Shown: piece by piece, positions 46,090 through 58,605 of the stretch
How the letters are laid out: every line of letters starts with the position of its first letter
Position numbering within the stretch: the stretch's first letter is position 1
Assembly: GCA_963942565.1 (NCBI GenBank)
Contig: OZ012685.1
Location: 20,397,593 to 20,461,592, forward strand
Origin: Maea johnstoni
Taxonomy: Eukaryota; Annelida; Polychaeta; Spionida; Magelonidae
Direction: 5' to 3'
Length of the DNA: 64,000 nt
Position numbers and translations under genes: made by a program
Notes under the pieces: generated by a model
Seen by the model: only the letters and a program-made list of their open reading frames with translations
Told to the model about the DNA's origin: nothing
Databases searched by the model: none

Positions 46090-46886
46090 AAAGTGTGGGC
46101 CTCTCTAGCCTAGCCCAGGGCAGAGATTGGCACCTTGAAAATTTACGAGATACAATAATACATTGATATTTCCTTAACAATACTGTACCTATCCCTAACC
46201 CTGGGACAAGCTAATCTAAAAAAAAATATTTTCTACATCGAACTAGAAACATACACCAACCCAAAATTGAGCCTAACCTGATTCAGTTCTACTTTTTCTC
46301 ACCAGGTGGCCATGCTTCTTGGCTATGTTGATGACCACCCCTGTCGCCATCTGTAATCAGTCAAAGACAGCTGCCCCCCACCCTGCACTGTTATAAGTTA
46401 GGTCATGACTACTCCACGAGAGTATGACTGTAACAATATTATTGAGGAGGGCATAAGAGTAACTATGTAATCAATGTTGTGACCAGGGTAGCCAGCGCCC
46501 CCTGCAGTATATATTATAAGTTACATAACAGATGATGACTACTCTGTGGGAGCTTTTAAAAGGATGTTAGATTATTGGAGAACACATAGCTAATCCCCCT
46601 CTCATGGAGAGAACATTACGAGATGATGAACATATTAGTTTATTATTTATCAAACCTCAAAAGGGTACAAGAGAGTAAGGCCTTTGAAATTATTGGGGAG
46701 GTTAAACTTACAGAGGTTCACTTTAAATCTTGCCAGTGTGCCGGACTCGCTGCTTCCAGATTCCGCAGGTGCTGCAACATTTTTGCCAGTCTCACATACA
46801 CTAAATGTCCCCAAGAAGAGGGTGGAAGTATACTGGAATATCCCTGCCAGTCCCTCGGAAGGGCCTTTATTAGAATGTGTCCTTAC
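46090..46886. other. Stretch with eroded family C-like text
   Basis: CTCTAGCCTAGCCC (46108) and TTTTTCTCACCAGGTGGCC with GTCGCCATCTG (46298-46355) resemble family C, without clear ends. The open frames at 46623-46929 on both strands have no other support. Confidence 0.4.
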
Positions 46887-46940
46887 GAGGCATAAATTCA
46901 CTCATCAGTCTGTCGGTACAATGTGGTGAAATTATGCCTC
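46887..46940. repeat. 15-bp inverted repeat
   Basis: GAGGCATAAATTCAC (46887-46901) and GTGAAATTATGCCTC (46926-46940) pair with one mismatch across a 24-bp loop. Confidence 0.75.
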
Positions 46941-47169
46941 AGACGGACACATCCCAATAATGGCCCATCCATGACATAAATTCACCAATCTGTATACTGA
47001 CAGAGGGACAGGGAAAGTAGACCTCTGTTATATGTTGGGACCAAAGTTACCCCCTGGAGTAGAAGTTACATAACAGATCATGACTTCTCCTCTGATAGAG
47101 TATGAGAATATGGCTGTGAAAGTATTGAGAAGGGCATTAGAGTAGGTAATTATTACTGTATGTTATGAC

Positions 47170-47201
47170 CAGTATAGCCCCCCCCCCCCCCCCCCCCCCC
47201 C
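47170..47201. repeat. Poly-C tract
   Basis: A C homopolymer of about 32 bases followed by a C/T-rich segment. Such runs are prone to length error in assemblies. Confidence 0.9.
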
Positions 47202-47377
47202 GGCTCCTCCCTCCCCCACCCCCCTTGGAATATTACAAGTTACATAATAGATCATGAATCTCATTGGTTTATTCATACTGAGACCAGTGCGTTTTCTCTT
47301 GTCATATGTTTTATAACATGCTTAATAAGTCATAACTGAAATTAATTAGGGATTCATTGGAGCAGATACGCAATTTA

Positions 47378-47587
47378 TTAACCCTTCTATTGCTGAGGCT
47401 ACTTTTGTCCAAAGCACAAGGACGCATACTTTTGAAAAACATCTAAACCCTGTCATATTGGCATTCATTGGATAACTCTCACTGAGTACTTTCAGATGAG
47501 TACCCCTGTGCCAGGGTTTCAGTCATTTTTCAGGTTTTTTGCACCATTTTGTATTGACCAAATTAGCCACCAGCAGCATAAGGGTTA
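47378..47587 (-). mobile_element. Family A MITE, minus orientation
   Basis: TTAA at 47378-47381 and 47584-47587. The sequence just left (AGGGATTCATTGGAGCAGATA) recurs just right of it, a direct repeat of about 30 bp that is longer than the TTAA duplication. Confidence 0.93.
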
Positions 47588-47794
47588 ATGAGGGATTCAT
47601 TGGAGCAGATATGCCATTTATTGACAGGTGCTACCCTTGAAACTGCTGACCAAACCTAAATATAGATCCAGATGATTCCCCACTGAGGGGTCAAGGGATC
47701 AAGGAGGGTGATTTACTGTGGAATGTGGATGGATGGACTCGGACTACTGCCATCATCCATGTGTGATACATATGAGATGAACCACTCTTTATCT

Positions 47795-48007
47795 TTAACC
47801 CTTCCAATGCTGAGGCTACTTTTGTCCTGAGCACAAGAGCGCAAAGATTTTTGAAAACCATCGAAACCCTGTCATGTTGGTATTCATTGGATAGGTGTCC
47901 CTGAGTACTCTCAGATGAGTACCCACATGCCAGGGGTTCAATTATATTTCAGGTTTTTACATCATTTTGTATTGGCCAAATTAGCCACCACCAGCATATA
48001 GGGTTAA
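47795..48007 (-). mobile_element. Family A MITE, minus orientation
   Basis: TTAA at 47795-47798 and 48004-48007, ends CCCTTCCAATGCTGAGGC and CCAGCATATAGGG. Confidence 0.93.
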
Positions 48008-48796
48008 GCTCCATCACAGTAGTTGGGCCATCCATCCTGAAAGGCAGGATCCACGTTGGCCTGGTCGCGATATAAATCTGCAGCAATGTGGAGGGCTGTC
48101 TCTGGAGCTTCCGAAAATGAAAGACTTTGGGGTGTGTGTGTGAAGCGAAGAGAATTTCTTACCGGTTCTGGCTTTCTATCTCATTCATTGTGATCTAACC
48201 GAAGCTGTTGAGAGTGACTTAATAACCAATTCATTCCTTCCCTTATGCAGTACCTCCCAACTGGCACTGACAATAGGCATGAAAGTATGATCAATATCTA
48301 TCAATATCAATGTTAAGTTAAACTTAACTGATTGTACAGGATATTCATAACCATTAGTTACATATATATACAGGATATTCATAACCATTAGTTACATATA
48401 CATCTCCATTCAACCTTCACCGACAGAAAGTGGTATTAGGCATTCATTGATAATCAATATTAGTGTTTACAATACTAATAAACTGATAATAGAGATCAAA
48501 TCAACCCCAGCTCAATATTGCATAAGTAGATCCATGCGTCCTTTACAAAATAAATTTCTTGAAAGGCATTCATGGAAAATCAATATTGTTGTTAATCAGT
48601 TCTTGCAATGATAATACTGAACAAATCAGCCCCCACTCTAAGTTACATACATCTATCGAGATCCATGCATCCTTTAGCAACTGAAATCAATACATATAAT
48701 AGATGTTTAACGATAATCAATAATCACTGTTTACAACATTTAAACTGTTGGTATATATAGAATAAATCAACCTCCACCATAATTTACATAAAGGTA
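48008..48796. other. Unique stretch with a short tandem repeat
   Basis: It contains the tandem repeat at 48340 and a minus-strand donor-like ACCG|GTAAGA at 48163 preceded by a short ATG frame. No gene is supported. Confidence 0.4.
48340..48402. repeat. Two-unit tandem repeat, about 32 bp
   Basis: ACAGGATATTCATAACCATT followed by AGTTACATATA occurs twice in succession. Confidence 0.9.
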
Positions 48797-49011
48797 TTAA
48801 CCCTTCCAATGCTAAAGCTATTTTGTCAAAAGCACAAGAACTACAAAGATTTTTGAAACACCACCTAAACTCTGTCAGGTTGGTATTCATTGGAAAACTT
48901 TCACTGCAGTACTCTCAGATGAATACCCATGTGTGAGAGTCCCAGTCATTTTTCAGGTTTTTTGAGTCTTTTTGTATTGGCCAAATAAGCCATCAGCAGC
49001 ATAAGGGTTAA
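48797..49011 (-). mobile_element. Family A MITE, minus orientation
   Basis: TTAA at 48797-48800 and 49008-49011, ends CCCTTCCAATGCTAAAGC and CAGCAGCATAAGGG. Confidence 0.93.
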
Positions 49012-49197
49012 ATACCTCTACGGAACCTTTACCAATGATTTAGATTGTAGGTATTCAGGATAATCAATACCACTGTTTACAACACTTAATTGGTTACATG
49101 CACAGTGTACTGACTCACATTACAGATAGATATCCAAAGATAAACAATAGCACCTGTTAACAATACATATCCCTTGTATAAAACTTTGTGACCTTCT

Positions 49198-49410
49198 TTA
49201 ACCCTTCCAATGCTGAGGTTACTTTCGTCTAAAGACCAAGGATGCGATGTTATTTGAAAACCATTTATACCCTGTCATGTTGGTATTTATCAAATATCTC
49301 TAGCTGAGTACTCTCAGATGAGTACCCATTTGCCAGGGTTTCAGTCTTTTTTCAGGTTTTTTGCATCATTTCGTATTACCAAAATTAGCCACCAGCAGCA
49401 TAAGGGTTAA
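49198..49410 (-). mobile_element. Family A MITE, minus orientation
   Basis: TTAA at 49198-49201 and 49407-49410. It lies about 200 bp before the start of visible block 2 homology. Confidence 0.93.
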
Positions 49411-50116
49411 GTTGTTATGCCATTTTTAGGGCCCCTTGCATCAAAGGGTTTTACTACATAGACTCCTTGGTGGAGCTTCACAAGTCCCAATATTATGCTG
49501 GTAATCAAATAACACTGGTCTATACCTATTCACATATAGTCCTGATGAATTCCAGATTATCAATATCGACATATATATTATTCATTCCTGCTTCTTATCT
49601 TATCAAATCCAATGAAGTACTATACCTTCTATCACTACAATCAAGAGCTTCTGAAATGAAAGCAGTTTCTGATAACTGAGTAGCACACTTGACTGCTACG
49701 ATGCAGCATTTAGTGTCTGGTATTTAAGTACCTTTTTTCTCAAAATAAGCAGTCTTTTTAAACACCAATTTCAAGTATTGGATATTTTTTTCTGTTATAT
49801 ACATTAGGCTAACAAATAGGTAGGGCTGCATACCTTTAAAACACAGTACCATTGTGCTGGTATTATAACTGCTACTGTACCATTTCAACCTTAATGGTAT
49901 ACAGCCCTACAAACAAGTTCACCAATTTAATTTAGTAGTATCTTTGGCCAACTTATTTCAAATGCTAGTTGTTCCTCGGGCAAACCGGTGAATATCTTAT
50001 TTCTACACAGGAGCTCAGACTGTCAATACCATTGTTTACAGTAGTCAGTTATGCCATGTAGGCCATTATGCCCTAGGATGCCTCATGCTATAATCCCATT
50101 TCCTTATCTACTGGTA

Positions 50117-50467
50117 TTAACCCATTTAATCCTACGCCCCCGCAACAGAACAAAAGAGCCGCTCCTTTTGTGACTGGAGGTGGGGCAAACGCAAAGAAAT
50201 GTTAATAAATACTTAAATGATGCAACTCATCTTAATTAGTTTAACCAATATGTGCTTTGAGATTTCTTTGTCTGCACTTATAATTTTTTCGCAAATTTCT
50301 ATGAGATTACATATAAATTCAGAAAATATTTGAAAGAGCTTTGTGGCTTTGGTTCACATCAAGGTTTCTCCTTCAAATATTCTCTAAGGTACCATGTCCC
50401 AGTCACTAAGATATAACTGAATTTATGAGAGCGTTTTTGTGGCCTAGTAGAGGCATGAATAGGCTAA
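50117..50467. mobile_element. Family B MITE, long variant (block 2)
   Basis: Counterpart of 510-860, with TTAACCCATTTAATCC on the left and GGCATGAATAGGCTAA on the right. Confidence 0.7.
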
Positions 50468-50694
50468 TCCATTCATGCCCATAGCAGCCAAAACTGTCTA
50501 ACTGATTGGTAATATATCTCTCTAACAAAATCAAAATTTAGAAAATATTTGAAGGAGAGTTGTTCATAAGAATACTATCTACAGCTCTCCTTCAAATAGT
50601 TAGTGAATTAATGCCTCATTACAAAGTTACTTTCAAAAGTATGACAGATGCAGACGACACTCATCAAGTAGATCTCTAGACATGAATGGATTAA
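50464..50694. mobile_element. Family B MITE (block 2)
   Basis: Counterpart of 857-1087, ending GACATGAATGGATTAA. It shares the CTAA at 50464 with its neighbour. Confidence 0.85.
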
Positions 50695-50786
50695 CATTGC
50701 CCATTACTGAGACCATCAATATCATTGTTTACATCATAGCTGTATTGATCATATTGACCAATCACGCTCAGCCTCAAGGTGACCCC

Positions 50787-51066
50787 TAGCCTAGTCCTAG
50801 GCCAAGAAAATCTATCACTTCTTTAATAACTCACCTAATGTTTATATACCATTCTATAAACTGTCTACCCATATTTAGTTCTATATTGGCTCACCAGGCG
50901 GCCAGCAAGGGTCTATTTGGATTTCTTGATTCTGACTGACCAGGGTGACCACCACTGGTGCCATCTATCAACAGCAACTAAAACTAACACCTAAATATGG
51001 AACAGAAGATAGACCAGAACAGAGAAAAGCACAATATAAGTAAATCATAGACTAGGAGCTAGTCTA
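50787..51066 (+). mobile_element. Family C MITE, present only in block 2
   Basis: A 280-bp element from TAGCCTAGTCCTAGGCC to GACTAGGAGCTAGTCTA. It is flanked by GGTGACCCC (50778-50786) and GGTAACCCC (51067-51075), a 9-bp duplication with one later change. Block 1 has the empty site CAAGGTGACCCCAAACATG at about 1170, so insertion followed separation of the blocks. Confidence 0.95.
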
Positions 51067-51098
51067 GGTAACCCCAAACATGCTGACATACATCCTGG

Positions 51099-51185
51099 TT
51101 TAACCCTCTTGCTGCTGATTGCTAATTTGGTCAAAATGAAATGATGACAAAAAGCGGAGAAATGACTTAGAAATGGAAAAAACAT
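51099..51185 (+). mobile_element. Family A MITE, left part only (block 2)
   Basis: Counterpart of 1204-1290, starting GTTTAACCCTCTTGCTGCTG. Confidence 0.6.
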
Positions 51186-51713
51186 ATGTCCCCTCTTCGG
51201 AAATATTAGAAACGGAAACACCCAAAAAGAAAAAAATAGGGAAAATTGTTATACGGAAAAATTAGCCATTCTACAGTATTTATAAATGCAGTATATAGAA
51301 TTTATTGTATGATGCAATCATACCAATTCTTGGAATACTTAATATTTGTCTTGGAACATATATCAGGATCTGGCCCCGATGATTTTAAATTCATGCTGAC
51401 AATAATTCCTCTGAGGACAATGGCCATTAACCTATTTCATATCACTTTTGCTAAAATGATTAATAATCTGTTTCGGGACTGAAACTAATCCATTTCAGAA
51501 ATTGGCGCTGATATTTTTCCATAACAATAATCCCTAGTCCTCTTAAGCATAGTGAAATATTACAGATAGGAGGATCGATGAAACATTAGAGGAGTGGTAA
51601 ATATTGGTGCACATTATCCCAACCACTGCTTCGTGTAGAACAGGACAGAGAAATGGCTTGCATTGACTGAATCAATAACCATTTTCTCACCAATCACCGA
51701 GAACCTGCCTCCT

Positions 51714-51925
51714 TTAACTCTTATACTGCTGGTGGCTAATTTGGCCAATACAAAAGGATGCAAAAGAAACTTAAAAATGATTGAAACCCTGGCACATAGG
51801 TATTCATGTGAGTACTCAGCGAGAGCTATCTAATAAATACCAACGTGACAGGGTTTAAATGGTTTTCAAAAAAACTTGCCTCCTTGTGCCTTGAACGAAA
51901 GGAGCCTCAGCATTGCAAGGGTTAA
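51714..51925 (+). mobile_element. Family A MITE, plus orientation (block 2)
   Basis: Counterpart of 1816-2027, with TTAA at 51714-51717 and 51922-51925. Confidence 0.9.
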
Positions 51926-52126
51926 ACCCTTACTGAGGCTACTTTCGTCCGAATGACAATTTGTTCAAAGATTTTTGAAAACCATCCAAACCATGTCTTG
52001 TTGGTATTCATTGGATAGCTCTCAGATGAGTACCCATGTCTCAGGGTTTCAGTCATTTACCAGATTTTTAAAAATCATTTTGCATTGGGCCAAATTTAAG
52101 CCACCAGCAGCATATTAAAGGGTTAA
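51922..52126 (-). mobile_element. Family A MITE, minus orientation (block 2)
   Basis: Counterpart of 2024-2238. It has lost about 17 bases of the TCACTGAGTACTC centre relative to block 1. Confidence 0.88.
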
Positions 52127-52869
52127 AGCATGAAACCCTTACTAGTAACGCAAGGTACACATACCACACATATCAGCGTTTAATATACTTATTGGAGTTT
52201 ACTCGGCACGTTAGAGAAATCGCACACAAACAGCGTCGGCTTCAACCGCTCATTCCGCGATCGTGGTAACTGTAAATGAGCATGGCTTTATTCAATTATC
52301 TGCGTTTTCCCTGCTCAAACACGGACCAATCAATGAGCTGCGTCAGGCGTGTTCCGCCAATTAGCCAGCCACGCCCAATTAAGCACACACCTAGCCTCTT
52401 TATCTGCCTTTTTGCATGCTGTTTTTTTCTATCTTCCTCAACCCATTCACGCATGAACATAGCGTCCTAAAAGGGCCCGACTATTCTGATGATATCTTTC
52501 AGACAAAAGCATCTGAGGATAATGTTAGGAGAAAGACTGTTTTACAGTACCAGTTTTATTTTGTTGTTTTTTATCGTTATCATGTCTGTTTATAATCTAT
52601 TTTCCAGACGAGTCGTAGATAGGATACCCAATCAAATCTGGGTACAGTAAGTGCTTATTCTTCCAACAAAACATCCACAAAGATACTCACACTGTATTGT
52701 TTCAATGAAAAGGGATGTACTTAATGGCCTAGTGGTATAATCTACTTGATAGACACTCAGTCAATATATACCCTTGACATAGTTTTAACAGTTGCTCAAT
52801 TTGTTGTGTTGAACTTCTTATCTGTTTTTCCTAAGGCTGTATGTGACCTAGTTCAGGCCCTGCACGTTC

Positions 52870-53084
52870 AATAACCCATCCAATGCTGAGGCTACTTCTG
52901 TCCAAAGCACAAGGATGAAAAGATATTCAAAAACCATCTAAACCCTGTCATGTTGGTACTCATTAGATAGCTCTCACTGAGTACTCTCAGAAGAGTACCC
53001 ATGTGCCATGGTTTTAGTCATATTTCAGCTTTATTTGCATAATTTTGTAAGAGCAAAATTAGCAACGTGCAGAATAAGGGTTAA
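52870..53084 (-). mobile_element. Family A MITE, minus orientation (block 2)
   Basis: Counterpart of 3179-3384. It keeps GAGTACCCATGTGCC, part of which is missing in block 1. Confidence 0.87.
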
Positions 53085-53240
53085 ATGACCTAGTTGGTTC
53101 AGAATATCACTGAGTGGAGGACAGTCATAAAATAAGATGGATCATTAAGTATGTAACAGCAGGTGGATAATGATGTACCTCTCAGAACTGGAGCTTCAGT
53201 CATACATAGAATGTAGTGTAGTTACTAGTGGTCTGATTAA

Positions 53241-53370
53241 TTCAACCCATCCATGCTCAAATATGTATCCTACAAATTCCTTGATAATCTTAGAAAATAA
53301 CTTGGATACAAAGAGTGTTTTTTGCAAAATATTAGTAATTGTGTGGTGATTCATACTCCTTTAAATGTTT
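53241..53370. mobile_element. Family B MITE fragment (block 2)
   Basis: Counterpart of 3535-3675, starting TTCAACCCATCCATGCTC. Confidence 0.55.
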
Positions 53371-53896
53371 TACACAATTTACTAGATAAATACCTCCAAA
53401 ATAGACATACCTTTTGGGGGGCTTCCTAGGGCTGAATTAGGTTCAAGTTTCAAAACTGAGAATGACCACGAGACTTTTAAATCATGAATTGAAGTGGTTT
53501 CTGGAGAAAGGAGGTCTTTATATTCAGGCAATATTCTATTTGTCCTTCAAGAGGTGGAGTTTAAGAACTGGCCATCGTATGGTTTCTCTTCTCATGTTGG
53601 CCAGTTCCAAAAGTTAAGTGGATGTCATCAGAATATGATTTAAGTAAATGCCTATGACGTACTTGAGGTAGTGATAAGACTAAACTGATAAGATAATTAT
53701 AACCTTTGATAACATAAATATTCTTACTTCATGCCTAGACTGATTGCTCATGGAAACTAGATCTAAATATGACACCAATAAGAATTGCTTTAAAATAGCC
53801 ATGAATTCCTGAAGTATTTGAAGGATATTTCTTAATCAGATTGTGATTAGCATTTATTTTTTAGATATTTTATCCTAGAATGCTTTCATTAGTAAT

Positions 53897-54133
53897 CAAT
53901 TCATGCCTAGAGCTTTCTCTGCCATGTGTAGATTGTACCTATGACAGTTTTGAAAATAACTTGGTTATCAATCACAATAATTCACAAAATATTTGAAAAA
54001 AAGTTGAGGCCATTATGTTCTTATCAACTTTTCTTCAACAAATAGTCTGTGCATTTTTGGGCTGTATATATACACAAATGGGTAGCTGTCATCAAGATAG
54101 TAACTGAAGGTTGTTTTGACTTGAATGGGTTGA
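53897..54133. mobile_element. Family B MITE (block 2)
   Basis: Counterpart of 4186-4412, with an extra 10 bases near ATAGTAACTGAAGG. Confidence 0.75.
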
Positions 54134-54293
54134 TATTTATCAGTATCATGCAGTTCAATAGACAACCCAGTAAACATTGATATCTGCTTGATTTATCAAA
54201 ACATGATAAAACTACTGAGCTGCCTGGTTCTGGCATATATCATATTTAAGGTCAAGGTCAGAGCTGAGGATGTGGTTTGTGGGTTAACCCATT

Positions 54294-54639
54294 CATGCCC
54301 AGAGATCTTCTTGACTGGTGTATTCTGGACCTACAAAACTCTAAAGAATAACTTAAAGTTTAATTCATAGAATATTTCAAGGAGAGTTGTCAGTTTGGTT
54401 CTACATTAACCAATTAATGCTAAAATATTTCCTCCAGATATTGTCGTCTAGAACTACAATAATTTAGACATAACTTTGGAATATGAGAATGGTTTTACAA
54501 AATATTTGAAGGAGAATTGCTTGTATCATGTTCTAACTGACGTTTCTCAATCAAATATTTTACTAACTAATGCCTTTTCCTGCATACTTGTCTCAAAGTT
54601 ATCAGGCTGTTTTGGCCACATTGAGCATTAATGGGTTAA
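54294..54639. mobile_element. Family B MITE, composite (block 2)
   Basis: Counterpart of 4564-4904 with the better-preserved left end TTAACCCATTCATGCCC and a right TTAA at 54636-54639. Confidence 0.78.
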
Positions 54640-54964
54640 TCTTTCAAATTTCTTCCCTAAAATGACTAAACCAAACTTGTCAGAATATTCCTAAGAGTTA
54701 CTGGCATCTAAGGGTTAACAGTCTACTGCTGTAGTAGGTACCAGGTTTTATGATTCTGTCTATACTGATCAGGAAACAACATGCAGGCAGACATTAAAGA
54801 CCAAAAATAGATGGAAAGGTCCACTGGCAGGGCAACAAAAATAAGTTGGTTTGGTTTTATTTTTCTGAAAGTGTGCTACATTTCTGTGCAAAGAGGGAGA
54901 AACGTAGGAAGTAGACATAGGTAGGAAGTAAATGGAAAAGTGCTATATACTATATGTCAAGGGG

Positions 54965-55233
<269 letters not shown>

Positions 55234-55312
55234 AACTTATTTTTTTTCACAGCTTCCCTAAAAAGGACTGCCCTCCATTCGCACCCTGAGTAGCCAAGAA
55301 ACTTTACCTTGT

Positions 55313-55715
55313 CAACTATCATCAATGCTCAGCATTCAGTAGAAATGAGTACGTAGATATGCCGAGGCCCTGTCTTGTCAACTGTCATCAATGCTCAGCA
55401 GTCAATAAAAATGGCCTAGACCGCTCTACTATCAGGATAGGCCTTCTGAGACGAGGGTAAGTAGATTTGCCTACTACCATCATAAATGCCCAGCAGTCTG
55501 TGGAAATGCTTTAGACAACTCAACTATCGGGACAGTCCCTCTGAGACCAGGGCATGTAGATATGCCAAGAGGCCCTATTTTGTCAACTGTCATCAATGCT
55601 CAGCAGTCAGTAAAAATGGCCTAGACCGCTCAACTATCAGGACAGGCCCTCTGAGACAAGATTACGTAGATATGCCAAGAGGCCCTGTCTTGTCAACTGT
55701 CATCAACGCTCCTAC
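55313..55715. repeat. Two-subtype minisatellite (block 2)
   Basis: Same 95/110-bp units as 5128-5600, but starting with a partial 110-type unit (TCAACTATCATCAATGCTC) and an extra 110-type unit, so copy number and left edge differ. Confidence 0.88.
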
Positions 55716-55923
55716 ATCCTACGCTGGCAATCTCAGCGCTGCTAGATCAATCTCTGCCCGCAATCTACTTAATTCAATTGCCCACCAATCATTCTTCTCG
55801 CAGTCTCCCAGAGATTTCCCGACCATTGATTTCCCCGGTTCCGTCTTTTCTTCCCGTATTTGCCCTCAGCCTGGGTGGTATTCAGCCCTCCCATACATCA
55901 ATGGAGGCAACCAGGATAGGATC

Positions 55924-56160
55924 TTAACCCATTCATACCTGGAGCGCAAAAAATGTACGACTATTTTTATGATATCTCATCTCAGGTATCTATAAATTAA
56001 AGCACTTTTTATGAAAATATTCACCAAAAAATTAGTCACCACTCAAAGAAATAAATTGCTAATATTTTGCATATTCATGCTCTGAAACGAAGTTACTTTT
56101 AGGAATATTAAAGATTCTGACAACACTATCCAAGGAGGCTTCTGGCCGTGAATTTGTTAA
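55924..56160. mobile_element. Family B MITE (block 2)
   Basis: Counterpart of 5810-6046, with TTAA at 55924-55927 and 56157-56160. Confidence 0.82.
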
Positions 56161-57022
56161 AGCTGACAAACACATTTTAGGACAATTTGCTTTCCCAATG
56201 GAGCTTGAGTAAACAGCTAATGTGAACTGATGACCAAACCCACTCATGCCTGAAGGTCTTGCTCACTGATGTCATCTTGATATATGGCACTTTTGAAGAT
56301 ACCTTAAGAATTAGGCATTTATTCACAATATAACTTGAGGAAACAATTTAAATTCATTATGCTACTGAAGTCATGCTATTTTGAAACGTGCATTTTATCA
56401 CTCGGCCAATAATGCAAACTGGTTGTAAAACAACACATTGTTTACCTCTGATGTAAGTGACTTCTAGCAATGTTAAGAAACCAGAAACAATGTTGGGCAT
56501 CAATAACACTGAGTGAGAGCAACTTCGGGCATTAAACTGCATGTTTCAATGTAGCGCAAATTTAATAGTGATTAGGTTCTGAACAACATTTCTCCTTTAA
56601 ATATCATACATAAAATACTATCATAAAAATACATCTCCTTTTTCCTTCACATTTTTCCTTTAAAAATATCTTACATAGAATGCTCTCACAAAAATACACC
56701 ACATTTTCCTCTGCATTTTTCCTTTAAATGTCTTACATAAATTGCTCTCATAAAGATATATCACGAAATCAAAATGATGCTTTTGGGAGCTGCAAGCATG
56801 AACTAACTTTCTATCATACTCAGCAACTGAGGACCCAATCTTTTCCAAGTGCACAAGGAAAAGCACTTACTTGATAAGATCACTTAAACTTGAAATGAAG
56901 AGCATTTCCTTACTTTTTTCATCTTTGTAAGATTAGAAGCTAACACTAAGGACGTGCGACATGCCCATGCAGATCAGTGTTAGTGACTCAGTCAGCCAGT
57001 CACTAAATCCACTATAGGTACC

Positions 57023-57239
57023 TTAACAGTCCCAACGCTGGGGCTTCTTTCGCTTTGAGCACCCAGACGCAAAGATTTTTGAAATCCACCTAAACCCTAT
57101 CATGTTGGTATTTATTGTACAGTTCTCACTGAATACTCTCAGATGAGTACCCATATGCCAGGATTTCAGTCATTTTTCTCAGCTTTTTTGCATCATTTTG
57201 TATTGGCTAAGTTGGTCACATGAGCAGTAGAAGGTTTAA
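57023..57239 (-). mobile_element. Family A MITE, minus orientation (block 2)
   Basis: Full-length version of the truncated 6913-7105. Its right TTAA (57236-57239) is shared with the family B copy that follows. Confidence 0.9.
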
Positions 57240-57463
57240 CCCATTTATGCCTGGATATCTACTTGTCCATTATTGTCAGGACCAGTCAGACTTGAAAATA
57301 ACTTTGGAATTCATAATAAATTCGCAAAATATTTGAAGGAGTGTTGTAGATAGAGTTGTGATGAACAATTCTTCTTCAAATAGTTTCTATATATTGCTTT
57401 TGTAAGAGAACCATCACCAAAACTGTCAGGCAGTTTTGGCTGCTATAAGAATGAATGGGTTAA
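57236..57463. mobile_element. Family B MITE, block 2 only
   Basis: TTAACCCATTTATGCCTGG to AAGAATGAATGGGTTAA. It is absent from block 1 as part of the about 520-bp difference. Confidence 0.88.
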
Positions 57464-57516
57464 ATTCTGGGCCATGCAATATTGCATAGTGAATAAAGGG
57501 AATATTACAGTCACAC

Positions 57517-57875
57517 CAGGCACCGACATAACTACTTGCCCGCTTGCCCCAGCAAGTGAATTTTTGAAAATGGGCTTTCGAGCAAGTACATGTTAGTTAT
57601 AACTTGTCCAAATGGGCAAGCTGATTTACTGAACACTTAACACATTTTTTTTTATAGTAAACTGCCCAAATATCCAGAAATATGCAAACAGTGGAACAAA
57701 ACTGAAATGAAAATGGTTTTCAAACCATTAAAGGCATGATGAACAATACATGCCAAAGTTCTAGCTTATGTTATAACATATTTCCGGCTAGTAAAAAATT
57801 ATGTCAGGCAAGTAAAATTATTAGCTACTTGCCTGGCAATTGGTAAGTTAGTTTTGAAAATCATGTTGGTGCCAG
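57517..57875. mobile_element. Family G TIR element, full length
   Basis: Termini CAGGCACCGACATAACTAC and GTTGGTGCCAG are inverted. The interior repeats ACTTGCC and GGCAAGT words on both arms. About 360 bp. The flanks do not show a clean duplication. Block 1 keeps only the right half. Confidence 0.65.
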
Positions 57876-58444
57876 CACATGTTCATTAGGTACAGATGAT
57901 GTGATATGTGACTTTGGGAAATCTTTACCCTTCCTATGGTTTCAGTAGTGAATCAAAGGTCAAATCCTTTATTGAAACTATGAAGGATATTTCTACTAAG
58001 TCAATCGAATACCTTGATAGGGTGCGCTGCAGAATGAACCCCCCCCCCCCCCCCCCAACTAAATGGCTCACACACCCCTAAGAGATCAGCATGGGAGTCA
58101 ATTCCATTAATGGTGCATAATAAGATGAAGCACTATTGCTACTTCGTCAATAAAATGACCATGATGGGGCACATCAAAGAAACAACCCCCAACACCAGCC
58201 GCTATCATAAAGATACGGCTACATTTTTAGCAAAATCCATTGATATTGAGGAGTATATCACCTGACTCCCAGTCATCAGGGTCTGAGTGAATCGGATTAT
58301 CATTTCTTCAAAGGTAATGTAAAAGTATAGGCACAACTGAGATTCTTGGCTCTTCTCTTCCCGTCATATGTAGATTCACAAAAGTATAAGCACATGTACA
58401 GAGGCATTGACAAAATGAGCATAACCAAAGATAAGTTCCTCCTC
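57876..58444. other. Non-coding stretch (block 2 of 7256-7807)
   Basis: Same content as block 1, with a longer C homopolymer at about 58041-58056. Confidence 0.5.
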
Positions 58445-58512
58445 CTCTCTCTCTCTCTCTGTCTGATTCTGTCTGTCTGTCGGTCTGTCTGTCTGTCTCT
58501 CTCTCTCTGTCC

Positions 58513-58604
<92 letters not shown>

Positions 58605-58605
58605 T
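58445..58605. repeat. (TC)n microsatellite (block 2)
   Basis: Counterpart of 7808-8008, about 40 bp shorter, with a CCATG interruption and a CC break in the TC run. Confidence 0.96.

Noticed and set aside
46623-46929. Overlapping 80-90 codon frames on both strands
   Set aside because: No domain, splice sites or start context. Both strands being open suggests composition rather than coding.
48164-48208. Minus-strand first exon (short ATG frame MNEIESQN before ACCG|GTAAGA)
   Set aside because: Only eight codons, and no downstream exon with the needed phase was found before 40076.
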